Part shown: positions 25,204-36,542 of the stretch, one piece after another
Position numbering within the stretch: the first letter of the stretch is position 1
How the letters are laid out: every line of letters starts with the position of its first letter
DNA from: Iris pallida
Taxonomy: Eukaryota; Streptophyta; Magnoliopsida; Asparagales; Iridaceae
Direction: 5' to 3'
Length of the DNA: 64,000 nucleotides
Assembly: GCA_029216955.1 (NCBI GenBank)
Contig: JANAVB010002199.1
Location: 12,476,585 to 12,540,584, forward strand
Notes under the pieces: generated by a model
The model's input: only the letters and a program-made list of their open reading frames with translations
Told to the model about the DNA's origin: nothing
Database searches by the model: none
Position numbers and translations under genes: made by a program

Positions 25204-25878
25204 CACCTTCTCTCGACGATCCAAAATATCTACTGGCTATTCTGGATAGCTGAGAGTCAAGCCCACCTTTACATCGGAGTGATCCAATATGTGATCCAAT
25301 ACATCCAGAATATCCACTGACTGGCGGCTTCCTCGACCTACAAAATCTTAGGAATTTGAGCCAGTCACATAATCCTCTCAATGTCCTCCAGCCAGTTGTT
25401 CGCATAAAGTATCTCATCGGTACCTTTAAACTCCTAAGGGGACATCCTCTTGAAGTCCACAATGGTATTCAACCTCGACTGCTGCTACCGAACTGGAGCA
25501 ACCTGAGGCTGAACGAGTGCTACCTTCTTGATTGCATCTAGTGCCAGCTGATGGGCACTCTCAATGCTCTGGTGTATCACCTCAGCCTGTCTCTGTTGCA
25601 CTTCGGCCTGGGCTCTCTGTGCCTCCATCATCTGCTGAAATATTACAAACATCTGCGCTGTCTTGATCACTGCTGGAGGTGGTAGAGGAATAGTCTCTGG
25701 CTCTACGGGTACAACCCTCTGAATAGGCAGAGGATTAACCCTTAAAGTAGTTGAAACTCCCAAACGAATAAAAAATGGCAGGAGCAACCACCACAGCCGA
25801 AACAGGAGGTCGAGAAGTAACAGACCTCTCAAAAGCTGTTACGAGTCCAGAGTGCTGAGATCTAGTCTTCGGCGACAT
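25204..25878 (-). pseudogene. CV1 gag, N-terminal part
   Basis: The start is MSPKTRSQHSGLVTAFER at 25878. After a frameshift come a Pro-rich stretch and the helical QQMMEAQRAQAEVQQRQAEV segment. After further stops comes the capsid motif EFKGTDEILYANNWLEDIER, followed by EEAASQW. This is a Tekay-type gag. It is cut at the CGGAG site by CV2, and the CV1 pol tail resumes on the other side at 4606. The zinc knuckles are missing. Confidence 0.8.
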
Positions 25879-26244
25879 CCTGAAAATAGATCAAACAAGG
25901 AAGTCAATATGCATAAGATAAGATATTATCAAGGAAGGACAATTATAGAAGAGCAATATGTAAAAGAAATTGGTGTGGTAATCTAATAGATTAGAAATTT
26001 CTAGGTTGTGATTGAGTATCGACTACTATAGCCTATAACCTATATTCTAACAGCAGGCTCGTAATAGCACTCTATGTTTGAGCACCACTATGATATTGCA
26101 CTAAATGCCACCTCTATAGACCTGCATGGGCTACCATAAAAATGTATCATGATCCACAGCCGGTGTAGGGGCATGAGTACGTGGGTACGTCCAACCTACG
26201 CCACAGCATCGGTAGTAGAATGCTGTCTAGGTCAACCATACCAC
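25879..26244. other. CV1 leader and CV1/CV3 junction
   Basis: Going right from the CV1 gag start, 25879 to about 26100 looks like the untranslated leader of CV1 read on the minus strand. A degraded PBS could lie near 26080-26095 but is not convincing. By about 26245 the plus-strand protease frame of CV3 is clear (APGKVVAGTILVNSFPASS). So two chromoviruses meet head to head here, each without its 5' LTR. The exact breakpoint is not visible. Confidence 0.4.
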
Positions 26245-26740
26245 CTAAGATTAGCACCAGGTAAGGTAGTGGCAGGTACTATTCTCGTCAACTCCTTCCC
26301 AGCATCATCGTTATTTGATTCTGGTGCATCGCATTCATTTATGTCTGTACGATTTGCGACACGGATAAAACTGGAGCCCGAGTCATTATCAGTAAGGCTT
26401 AATATACTTACTAGTAACGGTCTTATGGGAGTAGATAGAGTGTTTTCCTCGTGTCGGATCGTAGTTAGCGGTAGAGAGTTCTCTGCTAGATTGATAGAGT
26501 TCCCAATGGCCGATTATGATGTGGTCTTAGGGATGAATTGGTTAAGGAACCAGTATGCTAGGATAGACTGCCATGTTGGCAGGGTTATTTTTAGCATTCC
26601 AGGCGAGCCAGAGTTTTTCTTTTCCCGAAGCGAAGTTGAACCTTCTCCTCCCGTATTACGGATGGCAGTAGCAGCAGTACAGTTATCCCAGATAGTCGAA
26701 GAGTTTCCAGATATTTCCCAGAAGAGCTTCCAGGAATGCC
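26245..26740 (+). pseudogene. CV3 protease
   Basis: Aspartic protease of CV3. VVAGTILVNSFPASSLFDSG with ASHSFMS holds an intact DSG active site. MADYDVVLGMNWLRNQYARI is the conserved C-terminal part. The frame is open from about 26149 to 26850, but the RT linker continues in another frame from about 26736, so one frameshift lies near 26720-26740. Gag is missing to the left. Confidence 0.85.
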
Positions 26741-27605
26741 GCCAGAGCGAAAGATCGAGTTTACTATCGACTTTATCCCAGGGACAACACCAGTGTCAGA
26801 GAGAGTCTACAGGATGGCACCGTCAGAATTGGAGATCTTGTACAAGATGATTGAAGAACTCAGGACTAAGGAATTCATTCGTGCAAATGGATCGCCTTGG
26901 CTAGCCCCAATGCTTCTTGTGAAAAAGAAGGATGGTACGTCCAGATTATGTGTAGATTATTGTACCTTGAACTCAGTGACAATCAAGAACAGATACTCTC
27001 TCCCGATGATAGATGACTTATTTGATCAACTCAAGGGGGCAGCAATATTTTCGAAGATTGACTTGCGGTCAGGATACCATCAGATCAGAGTCAGAGAGAA
27101 GGACATCCCGAAGACAGCTTTCAGATCTAGATATGGGCATTGGGAGTTCCTTGTTATGCCATTTGGAGCAACCAATGCGCTAGCTATATTCATGGACGTC
27201 ATGAATCGTATCTTCATGTCTTATTTGGATCAATTCATGATTGTGTTCCTAGACGACATCCTGGTCTATAGCAAGAATGAAGCGGAGCATGAGCAGCATC
27301 TCAGAGTTGTCCTCCAGATTCTCAGAGAGCACCAGTTGTACGCGAAGTTCAGTAAATACGAGTTCTGGCTCGATCTTATTTCATACTTGGGTTATATCAT
27401 CACCAGAGGAGGAGTATAAATGGATCTCCAGAAGATCGTGACTATCGAGACATGGCCAGTACCTAGTACAGTTGCTGAAGTTTGTGGTTTTTTTGGCTTG
27501 GCCGGCTACTACCGGCGATTTGTTTCAGACTTTGCTCAGATTTCAGTGCCATTGACCCAGTTAACCCGCAAGGATGTGCAGTTTGCTTGGACAGCAGAAT
27601 GTTAG
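26741..27605 (+). pseudogene. CV3 reverse transcriptase
   Basis: RT of CV3: [85 protein letters not shown], and the catalytic [10 protein letters not shown] (YxDD-type) near 27250. It continues with [18 protein letters not shown], a stop at 27417-27419, then IVTIETWPVPSTVAEVCGFF and GLAGYYRRFV into RNase H. The stop at 27417 is the only break in this part; the palm motifs are intact. Confidence 0.9.
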
Positions 27606-28160
27606 TATTATTTTGAGAAGTTGAAGTGAGATTTGATGACGGCACCTATTCTCACGCTTCCAGGTGGGATCGGAGGATTCTCAGTGTATTGTGATGCTTC
27701 AGGCAGAGGTTTGGGATGTGTTTTGATGCAGCATGGAAATGTAATAGCTTATGCATTATGTCAACTTCGTGACCATGAGAGGAATTACCCAACCCATGAC
27801 TTAGAGTTGGCAGCAGTAGTGTTTGCACTTAAGCTTTAGAGACACTGCTTGTATGGAGATAGGGTGGAGATTTTCACCAACCACAAGAGCCTGAAGTATG
27901 TGTTTACTTAGAAGGATCTTAACATGCGTCAGAGAAGATGGCTAGAGCTGCTTGTGGATTATGACATCAACCTGCAGTATCATCCTGGGAAGGCCAACGT
28001 TGTTGCAGATGCATTAAGGAGGAGAGCCGGAGTTTATTTTCTAACAGCGCAACCAGAGTTATTAGCAGATCTTCAAAAGATATGTATATAAGTTGTTCTT
28101 TCTACCAATATAGCATTGATGGCCAGCCTATAAGTTCAGTCCACTATAGTCGAGAGGATC
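27606..28160 (+). pseudogene. CV3 RNase H
   Basis: RNase [19 protein letters not shown] (first Asp), [20 protein letters not shown] (Glu), EIFTNHKSLKYVFT (TDHKSL with Asp to Asn), [12 protein letters not shown], and [12 protein letters not shown]. In-frame stops fall near 27628, 27837, 27910 and 28087. It would degrade the RNA strand during cDNA synthesis. Not functional in this copy. Confidence 0.85.
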
Positions 28161-28163
28161 CGG

Positions 28164-29549
28164 ATGGCGCAGTCATCAGATTCTAAGCTTCAGCAACTCA
28201 GAGCAGAGTATGAGGCAGGACGAAGACTAGAGTTATGTATCAATGAGGACGGTACACTTCGGCATGGAAATCGTCTTTGTGTACCCAGTGGAGATATCAG
28301 ACAGGAGGTCATGGCAGAAGCTCACAGTTCTCAGTATTCGAACCATCCGGGCGGTACGAAGATGTACCATGATATCCGCCAGCACTTTTGGTTGAATGGT
28401 ATGAAGAGGGAGATAGCCCGATCTGTCTCTCGGTTTTTGGTTTGCCAATAAGTTAAAGCTGAACATCAGAGGCCAGCTAGACTTCTTCAGCCCTTGTCGA
28501 TTCCAGAATGGAAGTGGGAGCATATAACCATGGATTTCGTGACTGGATTACCTAGGTCCCCGGCCGGTAGAGATGCTATTTTGGGCTATTATAGACAGGC
28601 TCACGAAGGTGGCTCACTTTTTCCCGTTCAGAGTTGGTCAGTCGATAGCTCAGCTAGCAGAGTTGTACCTCAGACAGATCGTCAGATTTTATGGTATACC
28701 AGTCAGTATCACCTCGGACAGAGATTCAAGATTTATGTCGCACTTTTGGCGCAGTCTGCAAGAGAGTTTGGAAACTCACCTCCAGTTTAGCTCAGCTTAT
28801 CATCCGCAGAAAGATGGTCAGTCAGAGCGTACCATACGAACCTTGGAAGATATATTGAGATCTTGTACGCTCGACTTTGGTAGTTCATGGGAGGATCATC
28901 TGCACCTAGTAGAGTTCTCGTACAACAACAGTTTCCAAGCCAGTATCCAGATGGTACCGTTCGAGGTACTGTATGGTAGGAAGTGCAGATCTCCGCTAGC
29001 ATGGGACGATGTTGGAGAGAGACGGATGCTCGGTCCAGAAATGATTACTCAGATTGTTGAGGTGGTCAGAAGAGTCAGAGATCATCTTCGCATCGTACAA
29101 GATAGCGAGCGCCATTGGACCGATTCTCATCGGCGACCCTTGAACTTTTTGTCGACGACTACGTATTCCTTAGGATCTCGCCTAACCGTGGCGTCATTCG
29201 TTTTGGCGTACGGGAAAAGCTTAGTCCTAGGTATATAGGGCCGTTTAATATTCTAGAGCGAGTAGGAGATGTGTCCTATCTTCTTGCTCTTCCATCATCG
29301 CTAAGTGAGCTGTATGACGTGTTCCATGTATCCCAACTATGACGGTATTTTCCGGACCCGAGCCACATCCTGGATCATTCGAAATTGGTTGTTGGTACCA
29401 AACTTTCGTATGAGGAGAGGCCCGTATCCATATTGGACAAAAAAGAAAAGATACTCAAGAACAAGACTATCAAGTTAGTTCGTGTTGCTTGGGGTCATCA
29501 CTCTTTGGGTGAGTCAACATGGGAGCGTGAAGATGATATCCGATCGTGA
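28164..29549 (+). pseudogene. CV3 integrase with chromodomain-like tail
   Basis: The zinc-binding region (EVMAEAHSSQYSNHPGGTKM, YHDIRQHFWLNGMK, then FLVCQ) is followed by the core. [10 protein letters not shown] is the first Asp, [10 protein letters not shown] the second, and QKDGQSERTIRTLEDILR carries the Glu. All three catalytic acids are kept. The tail includes YIGPFNILERVGDVSYLLAL and YDVFHVSQL. A chromodomain-like end closes the frame (KEKILKNKTIKLVRVAWGHH, GESTWEREDDIRS), stopping near 29547. Stops or frameshifts occur near 28449, 28575, 29115-29238, 29340 and 29527. The tail marks CV3 as a chromovirus and might have aimed integration at modified histones. Confidence 0.85.
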
Positions 29550-29725
29550 TATCCCGACCTGTTTGACTCGTAAGGTATAATGTCTTTCTTATGCCTTATG
29601 CTCTTAATTCCTTGCTTGAATGAATGATTGCATGGTAGACTGCTTAGTATAGTTTGTCTGTGATTAGTATAGCTTGTCCTTGCCTCTCTAGCCTCTTAAT
29701 TAAATTTCGAGAATGAAATTCTTTT

Positions 29726-29738
29726 AAGGTGGGTAGAG
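29726..29738 (+). promoter_or_regulatory. CV3 polypurine tract
   Basis: AAGGTGGGTAGAG just before the TG of the 3' LTR at 29740. Confidence 0.75.
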
Positions 29739-30329
29739 TTGTAACGTCCGTAGTTCGTATTACGTATTTTGGTATACATGTACGTATTTTGACTCATATT
29801 GCATGTCTTATTGCATGGTTTATTTTGGTATTTCATTTGCTTGGTTCATTTCGGTTTGCTTGATTCGAGTTTTTGTGGACCAACCCCACCTACCACCCAC
29901 TCTCTTTCTTTATAAGCCACCTAACCACTCTCTCTCTTTCATTAATCCTCATAACTCTTCTTTTTCCTCTATTAACTCTCTCCACCTACCAGAGAGGCTT
30001 AAGCAAGTGCAACTTGCTTCATGGAGGAACTTAATTTTTGTTGTTCCATTTTCTTCCTCACAATATTCTAAGACACTTTAGTACTTAGCTTATGTAATTT
30101 CCATGGTTCATTTCATGTATATCTAAGCTTGTTGTATTTCTGGATTTCTTAGGGTTTTGATCTATTAAGCTTTATTATTTTCAAGTTTTGATGGTTTTAT
30201 GTTGTAGAGAATTTTATTCTACCCTATGTTGACCTATGTAAGTCTAGATTTGGGGCTTGGATTGAAGGTTGGGAAGTTTGGAGAACCTCCAACTTCTCAG
30301 GTTCTTCTTCTCGAAAAGTTGGAGAAGAA

Positions 30330-30990
30330 TAACAGTGCTTGACCGCATGGCTTTTCATGCGGCAAGTCCCTTGCGGCTCCCCTTAGCAGCATGGTTTTGG
30401 CAGCCTTAGCCGCATGGCTTCGGTTGACCTTTGCCGCATGAGCCCATGTTCCCTTAACTGCATGAGCCCATGTTTCTTCCCAGCCGCATGAGCCCATGTT
30501 TCCTTTGCCGTATGAGCCCATGTTCCCTTAGCCGCATGAGCCCTTGTTCCTTTAGCCGTATGAGCCCATATTTTCCCCTGGCCGCATGAGCCCATGTTTC
30601 CTTTGCCTCATGAGCCTATGTTCCCTTAGCCGCATGAGCCCATGTTCCCTTAGCCGCATGAGCCCATGTTTCTTCTTTAGCTGCATGAGCCCTTTCCCCC
30701 TTAGCCGCATGAGCCCATCCCTCTTAGCCGCATGGCCCTGTTTTCCTTAGCCGCATATGCAAGTTCTTCTTTAGCCATATGGCCTCGGTTGGCCTTACCG
30801 CATGACCCTCATTTCAAGCCAGTCGCATGAGCCTGCACCCCCAGCCGCATGAGCCTGCAACTCCTCCAGCCGTATGAGTATGCACCCCCCAGCCGCAAGA
30901 GCCTGCACCCCCCAACAGCATGAGCCTACACCCCTTTGCCGCATGACTATCCTTGGCCGCATAGGCCATGACCCTTGGCTCCCGGGCCGC
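30330..30990. repeat. GCCGCATGAGCCCATG minisatellite
   Basis: About 25 copies of a roughly 22-26-bp unit, consensus TTAGCCGCATGAGCCCATGTTCCC, with growing divergence toward 30990. It lies in the R/U5 side of the CV3 LTR. Confidence 0.9.
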
Positions 30991-31119
30991 ATGGCTCTTT
31001 CCACAGCCTTTGTATCCCTTTATTTTGTTGGGTTGTTATATTTATGCTTATGTCTCACGACCCTCTGTGTAACTTGGGTCCCTTGATAGAATGCTTGTAC
31101 CATATAAATTCTGTACATA

Positions 31120-31270
31120 TTCCATGAACACGATAGTGACCCGTCGTGGTGCACTCTTGACAAGTAACATGACAAGATAGTGGCCCGTTGTGGTGCACTC
31201 AGGACAAGAATGATTGACAAGTAACATGGCATGATAGTGGTCCGTCGTGGTGCACTCTTGATAAGTAAAC
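31120..31270. repeat. Tandem repeat in the CV3 LTR
   Basis: Three copies of a unit with GATAGTGGCCCGTYGTGGTGCACTC and GACAAGTAACATG. It matches the block at 8737-8950 in S2, reverse complement. Confidence 0.8.
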
Positions 31271-32508
31271 CTGATATGATATACCTCGATATGCTGTTGC
31301 GACGGCTAGCATGACATGACAAGAATGAATGGCCTGAACACCGTGGGCGATTATGTTTGTACAAATGAACCAGTATTGTCTTGCATCATGTCTAGGACGG
31401 GGACCCCTGAGTACCACGGTCAGGGGTACCTACTGAAATTGACTAAGGCTAATAACTAGAATAATCCAGTAGTCATGAAGAGATTTTCCAGCTACATGCA
31501 ATCCCGTTATCTGGGCACGCAAGTGGACTTGTAGCCTGCCGACGAGTAGGGCACATTTCCAGCACACTGTCATGTGTTGCACCCTTCATAAACGGATATT
31601 CGACCTGGATAACCCGGATGGTCTGCAGAGCTTGTGGCTGTTGGAATAATCTCATTGCATCATGCTAGTAACTAGGCCTGTGATAACCCTAGTTTGTTAA
31701 AGTATCAAGCCGTACTTATTGCTTGGTCGTGAATGTTGGATGGAGTCTAAGTCTTGTCTTATCCCAGTACCTGGTTACTTCGGTAACATGATTGCTTATG
31801 TTTACTTTGTCAATAACTGATCGGAATAACTTCTCATCTCTTGATATTTATTGCCCTATTTAGATTTCATGTCTTAGTTATCTTCTTATTTTATGTTCTA
31901 ATATGCTGGTTTTAGTTCTTAAGTGAAGCCCCCTTTGTAGCACTTGCTCTTTCTGGGATCTGACCCAGCTGATTTTGCGTGGCCAGATACCAGAGCAGCT
32001 CCAGATGATCTCCCTACCTTCCAGCCAGATGGTGACCACCAGGCGTAACCCTGGCAATGAGTGGGTTTTATTTTTGCTCTCCCACTCTATTGTAAAAATA
32101 TTCTTTTGAGACGTTTAGCCGACGAGAACGTGTTAGCTCGATTGCACTTTACTTACTGTCAGCCTACGGGTTGTAGCATGATTAATAAATCCTAGGGTTG
32201 ATCATGTATGACTGAAACTCTTGCTAGTCTTCACATTTTGTATAACTAGCTTCATGATCATCCAAATATGTAATTTATGGGACGCCTTACTATTGTATAT
32301 TTGGTGCTCTGACATCTTATAACTATTATTACTTGCTTGAGATTGAGACAATAGGCTTGTTCATGACCATAAGAGACTGATGACTTGTAGTTAAACCCTC
32401 ATATATCTAGACAGCCGTCACCGTATAGCGAGGTAGATTCCATTTCAATATACGTAGATGGCTATGTATGCCTCCGCTCTCCAGTATTCTGGCTTGTGGG
32501 GCGTTACA

Positions 32509-33909
32509 AGTATCATGGCAGTCCAAGCTGCTGGAGCTGTTCCTCCACCTCAGCAAAATGCCTCAGCCCATGCTAGTCCGGCTCACAGCAACAACCCTTC
32601 TGCCCTACGAAAAGAGTATCATTCTGTTGCACCTCCTCCAAATCTTACAAATACTGGAGGTGGTCCTTCGCCGACAACACCTGACAACCGCTCAGCGGCT
32701 ATTTCCCAATACCTTCTCAATCAACAGGATGCAATTGATTCCCTGGTTGCTCGCCTCGACACCATCTCACACAAAGACGAGCTGCAGAAGATGGGGATAT
32801 CTCAACCGTATCCCCCTGAGTGGGAGAATGCTACCTGCCCTCCTAACTACAAGCCGCTGACGCTGAATTCATTCGACGGCTTGACTTCCCCTCGTCAGCA
32901 CATGACATACTTCAACACGCAAACTCTGCACTTGCCCCAAGACAAGCTATTCCTATCAAAGCTGTTTATTAGCATCTTGCAGGGGGTAGCCTTCGAATGG
33001 TTCTGCATTCTGCCTGACGGGTGTATCAATTTATTCAAAGACTTGGAGAGGTTGTTCCTCAACAGGTTTTATGAGAGTGGCATGCATGTTAGTATGTCCA
33101 CTCTCATCGAGACCAAGCAAAGGAAGACTGAATCTGTCATTGCCTTCATTGAACGCTTCAGATGACTAGCATTGAAGATGCCCTTCGGCATACCAGACTC
33201 AGAACTTATGGATACTTGTCGACATAGCTTTATTCCTACAGTAAAGTTTTGTCTAGGTATACATAAATATGATACATGGACCACTTTCATTGGGGCCGCT
33301 GATGCTGCTGAAAATGATGTTCCTAACTTGGAACTACTAGGACTGAAGACACCCAAATCTGAGGACAACGGCAAGCATCCTCAGACTATCCCTGTTCGTG
33401 GGGGTAAAGGAAAAGAAGTCCTTAAGGTCGACACATCCAAAGGAGCTTCCAATTCTCAAGCCACCTCCGACAAACCTAAGGAGACCTTCTCCTTCGATGA
33501 AGACGATGTCATCACCATCTTCCACACATTGACGAACGGTAATAAGCTGACACTGCCCCCACCACGACGTCCTGCAGAGGCAAGCCAACTCAATGATCCC
33601 AAGTACTGTCTTTACCAACTGTACGTGTATCACTCCACCAAGGACTGCATCGTCCTGAAGAAGAAGATACAACAGCTTATCGACAGCCAAGTGATCAATC
33701 TCGAAGCTGAAGACAAGGTCGTATCTGCTAACATGATCTCTCTTCAGTTTGGCAACTTTCCTCCTACAGAAGTTCGAGACGGCGTGGTCCCGATCCCAAA
33801 GGAAATGATGGAAGTCGTCAACCTACCACTAGCTCACAACTCAACCTTGGTCCCACTCACAATTGGACGTGGTGAGATCATGTGGGTCCATCCGGACCTT
33901 GTCCAATAA
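32509..33909 (+). pseudogene. TAT1 gag (5' end lost to CV3)
   Basis: Gag of a Tat-lineage element. The frame starts abruptly at the CV3 boundary (MAVQAAGAVPPPQQ is internal, not the true start). A Pro/Ala-rich linker precedes KDELQKMGISQPYPPEWENA, then LFISILQGVAFEWF, LPDGCINLFKDLE, FYESGMHVSMSTL and ECFR-type IERFR with an in-frame TGA at 33163-33165. The second half ends QLYVYHSTKDCIVLKKKIQQL, where a zinc knuckle would sit in other gags, and IMWVHPDLVQ before a stop at 33907. All of these blocks have close counterparts in TAT2 and TAT3 (for example KDNLQRLGIKQPYPVEW and KDGLQRLGIKQPYPI). Confidence 0.85.
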
Positions 33910-35052
33910 GTGACGCAGGGGGTAGCACCTCCCAAAGCAAGAAGGGGCTAGAAATTTAAGCCATGTCACATGGTATCCTCCCCCATCTACGAGATTTTAT
34001 CTGGCGAGACGCGATCGGGGAACACTTATCTTCGAACGTACGATCTCGCAAAAGAGGAAGCACTGCCTTCTCAAGCTCCTGCTGCCCCTACAAGCTCAGA
34101 AGCCGGCCCGTCCAAGCCTTAAACCACATCCAAGCAGAAGGAGACGCGGTTTGACAAGTCTATAAAGGCGCCAGCTCCAGAAGGCATGGATCGACCCTAC
34201 AACTTTGACTTACTGGCTCATCTAGCAAATACACCTGCCAGGTTGTCTCTGTTCGATCTATTGCGATTCTCCAAAGAAATGCGAAAGGCCTTAAGTGAGG
34301 CATTGCTACATGCCGACTCTTACCTTGCTGAGGTCAAAGCTCTCGCTGAAGATCCTATCTCCTGCCCCCACTGTCACAGTACTATGGAAGTGGTGCCCAA
34401 CATCACCTTCTCACAAGAGGACATGCTACTCAAAAATAATCGTCATGATAGACCCCTGTGCTATACATGGTATATCGGGACGATCAAGGTGGACCGTATG
34501 CACATCGATCCTGGATCCTCCCTCAGCATCATTCCTAAAAGCTTGTTTCAAATCCTAGGAATTTCTTTGCACGAGCTATCCGCAACCAACACAACTATCA
34601 TGGCTTTCAATGCTGGTCGAAGCCATCCGCTGGACAAGATCCTTCTCAAATGACAAATCGATGATCTCTGAACGGAGGTCTCCTGCTATGTGATCGATGC
34701 CAATGTATCCTACAACGTCTTGCTGGAACGTCCATGGATACATGAGAACATGATCGTCCCTTCCACACTTCACCTGTGCTTCAAGTACGTCAACAACGAC
34801 GGTGTCGTGAAGACAGAATTTGCTGACATCGATCCTTTCAAAGGCATCGAAGCTTACTATGGAGATTCGGTACTTTACCAATCTCAATCCCCCAAGGATA
34901 ATGGCAATGAAGCTGACAATGAAGCTGAAACACCTCCATCCTCCAACGGTGGTCCCCTGATTGTTCGAGTCAAAGGACGTACTACTCCAAAAAGTACCCC
35001 GAAGCCTCTCATAATCTAGGTAAAAAAGAAGAAACCCGACAAAGTCAAACCA
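33910..35052 (+). pseudogene. TAT1 gag tail and protease
   Basis: After a degenerate spacer (33910-34185, several stops) the frame from 34186 reads RPYNFDLLAHLANTPARLSL, CPHCHSTMEVVPNITF, then the protease DRMHIDPGSSLSIIPKSLF. The catalytic Asp sits in IDPGS, as in TAT2 and TAT3. After two stops (34651 and 34669) it continues as VSYNVLLERPWIHENMIVPS and LHLCFKYVNNDGVVK, ending with the repeated linker motif GPLIVRVKGRTTPK near 34990 and a stop at about 35017. Confidence 0.8.
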
Positions 35053-35826
35053 TTGACCATCACTCTCAATAAAACACCCAAGGGGGAACCTACTGATGTC
35101 CATCCTCCCAATCCTGAAGAATTACCCTATGTGGTGAACTCGGCCAAGACTGTGGCTCCTCTTCCAGATAATGACCCTCTCATTGAGTATATCAATACTC
35201 AGAATAATGTACCTTCAGCGGATGATGTTATCCCTGAAGAAGAACTTGCGTATTTCCTTAGTAAATGTTTATCTTTGAATTTCTCCGATGTCTATCAATC
35301 TGTAAACCATTACATAGATACGATATACGCCCTAGAGAACGGCATAGGATCACACCTCTACATGCCGAACACGACGCCACACCTACGAGAAAAAGTCTAC
35401 CCAGAAGATATCCACTACTTCATCATTCCAGCCAGAAAGAAAGATGAAAAGCTAATCATTTTCGGTCGTATAATTGGCGAGAGAAAGTTCGTTCCAGACT
35501 CTACTCCTCCCAAGTACAACACATAAGCTGACTATGACTCTGAAAAAATGCAACTTTTCCGGTATAGTTGGCAGGCCAAGAATATCATCCAGAATATGGG
35601 ATATGATATCAAAAGCGACGAAGGGCTAAATTACAGCCTAGGACGACGGTTGCCAATTCGACACTTTGTGCCTCCCGGCAAACCCGATAACTACTACCAA
35701 CGAAACGGTGTTGGTTAGGGCTATGTCTCTCCTCCACCAACTCCCGAAAGATCAGATGATGAAGTAGATCGTTGTTCTCATTCTTCTGATTCCTCCCTCT
35801 GGGACTCAGACTCTAGCATCGACGAC
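35053..35826 (+). pseudogene. TAT1 PR-RT linker
   Basis: A long poorly conserved spacer between PR and RT, as in TAT2 and TAT3. Recognisable blocks are HYFIIPARKKDEKLIIFGR (TAT2: YRIVPAHKKGESPILFSK), LRRYS-like FRYSWQAKNIIQNMGYDIKS, the Gly-Arg-rich NYSLGRRLPIR, and a Ser/Asp-rich stretch with SLWDSDSSID (TAT2: SRSWDSDTSIG). Stops fall near 35524 and 35716. The function is not known. Confidence 0.7.
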
Positions 35827-36542
35827 ATGTTCAAAGCAAATTTGTCCGTCCACATGGTTTCCGCCGACCAAGTTACAGACGATGTCCAATCAATCGAACT
35901 CGAACAATGGGCTCAAAAGATGAACACCTGGTTGGAGCTGCACTTTGAACAACGTGAACCACCTATCGAAGATGAAGTCATCCAAGTCAATCTAGGAGAT
36001 GAAGCATCCTTCAACATAATCTTCATCAGCAAAAGCTTATCTAACGATGAACGCCAGTCTCTTATACAGCTTATAAAAGAATACATCGACGTCTTTGCAT
36101 GGAGCTATGAAGACATGCCAGGCTTGGACCCTAAAGTTGTCGTGCACCGCCTGAATATTTCGTCTAAAGTTAAGCCAGTAAAACAGCAACAACGGCGATT
36201 TCGACCAGACGTCATGGAAGCCATCGAAAATGAAGTCAAAAAGCTCATCGCCAGTGGATTCATTCGCGAGGAACAACATCCCGACTGGGTTGCTAATATC
36301 GTTCCAGTCATCAAAAAGAACGATATAGTTCGAGTCAGTATCGACTACCATGATTTGAACTCTGTATGTCCGAAAGACGAGTTTCCTCTACCAATCATCG
36401 ACGTAATGATCGACAACACTTGCGGCTTCGAACGGATGTCCTTCATGGATGGGTTCTCAGGCTACAACCAGATCAAGATGTTCCCCGACGACGAGAAGTA
36501 TACATCTTTTCGAACATCATTGGGGGTATACTGCTATACGGT
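35827..36542 (+). pseudogene. TAT1 reverse transcriptase, N-terminal half
   Basis: Frame: ELEQWAQKMNTWLELHFEQR, LIKEYIDVFAWSYEDMPGLD, VKPVKQQQRRFRPDVMEAIE, SGFIREEQHPDWVANIVPVI, IDYHDLNSVCPKDEFPLPII, and MSFMDGFSGYNQIKMFPDDE. The last block holds the first catalytic Asp of the palm (FMD). The frame is clean to GVYCYTV, where VMPFG should follow. There the TAT2 LTR begins (TGTAGGTCC at 36543), preceded by ACGGT, the expected 5-bp target site. The YxDD half must lie beyond the right edge, after the TAT2 3' LTR. Confidence 0.9.

Larger units (their letters stand above)
29740..32508 (+). mobile_element. CV3 3' LTR
   Basis: A 2769-bp LTR from TGTAACGTCC to GGGGCGTTACA; the two ends are an imperfect inverted repeat. 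A TATA-like TTTATAAGCC followed by a CT-rich run lies near 29910-29945. Inside are a long GCCGCATGAGCCC array (30330-30990) and a roughly 46-bp repeat (31120-31270). S2 at 7401-9941 is a second copy in opposite orientation. CV3 is inserted in the gag of TAT1, which resumes at 32509. The matching 5' LTR and left flank are absent from the window. Open frames in 29803-31655 are repeat translations without homology. Confidence 0.85.

Noticed and set aside
32458..32513. Upstream ATG (32458) as the start of TAT1 gag
   Set aside because: These bases are still the CV3 LTR, which ends with GCGTTACA at 32508; the true gag start is not in the window.
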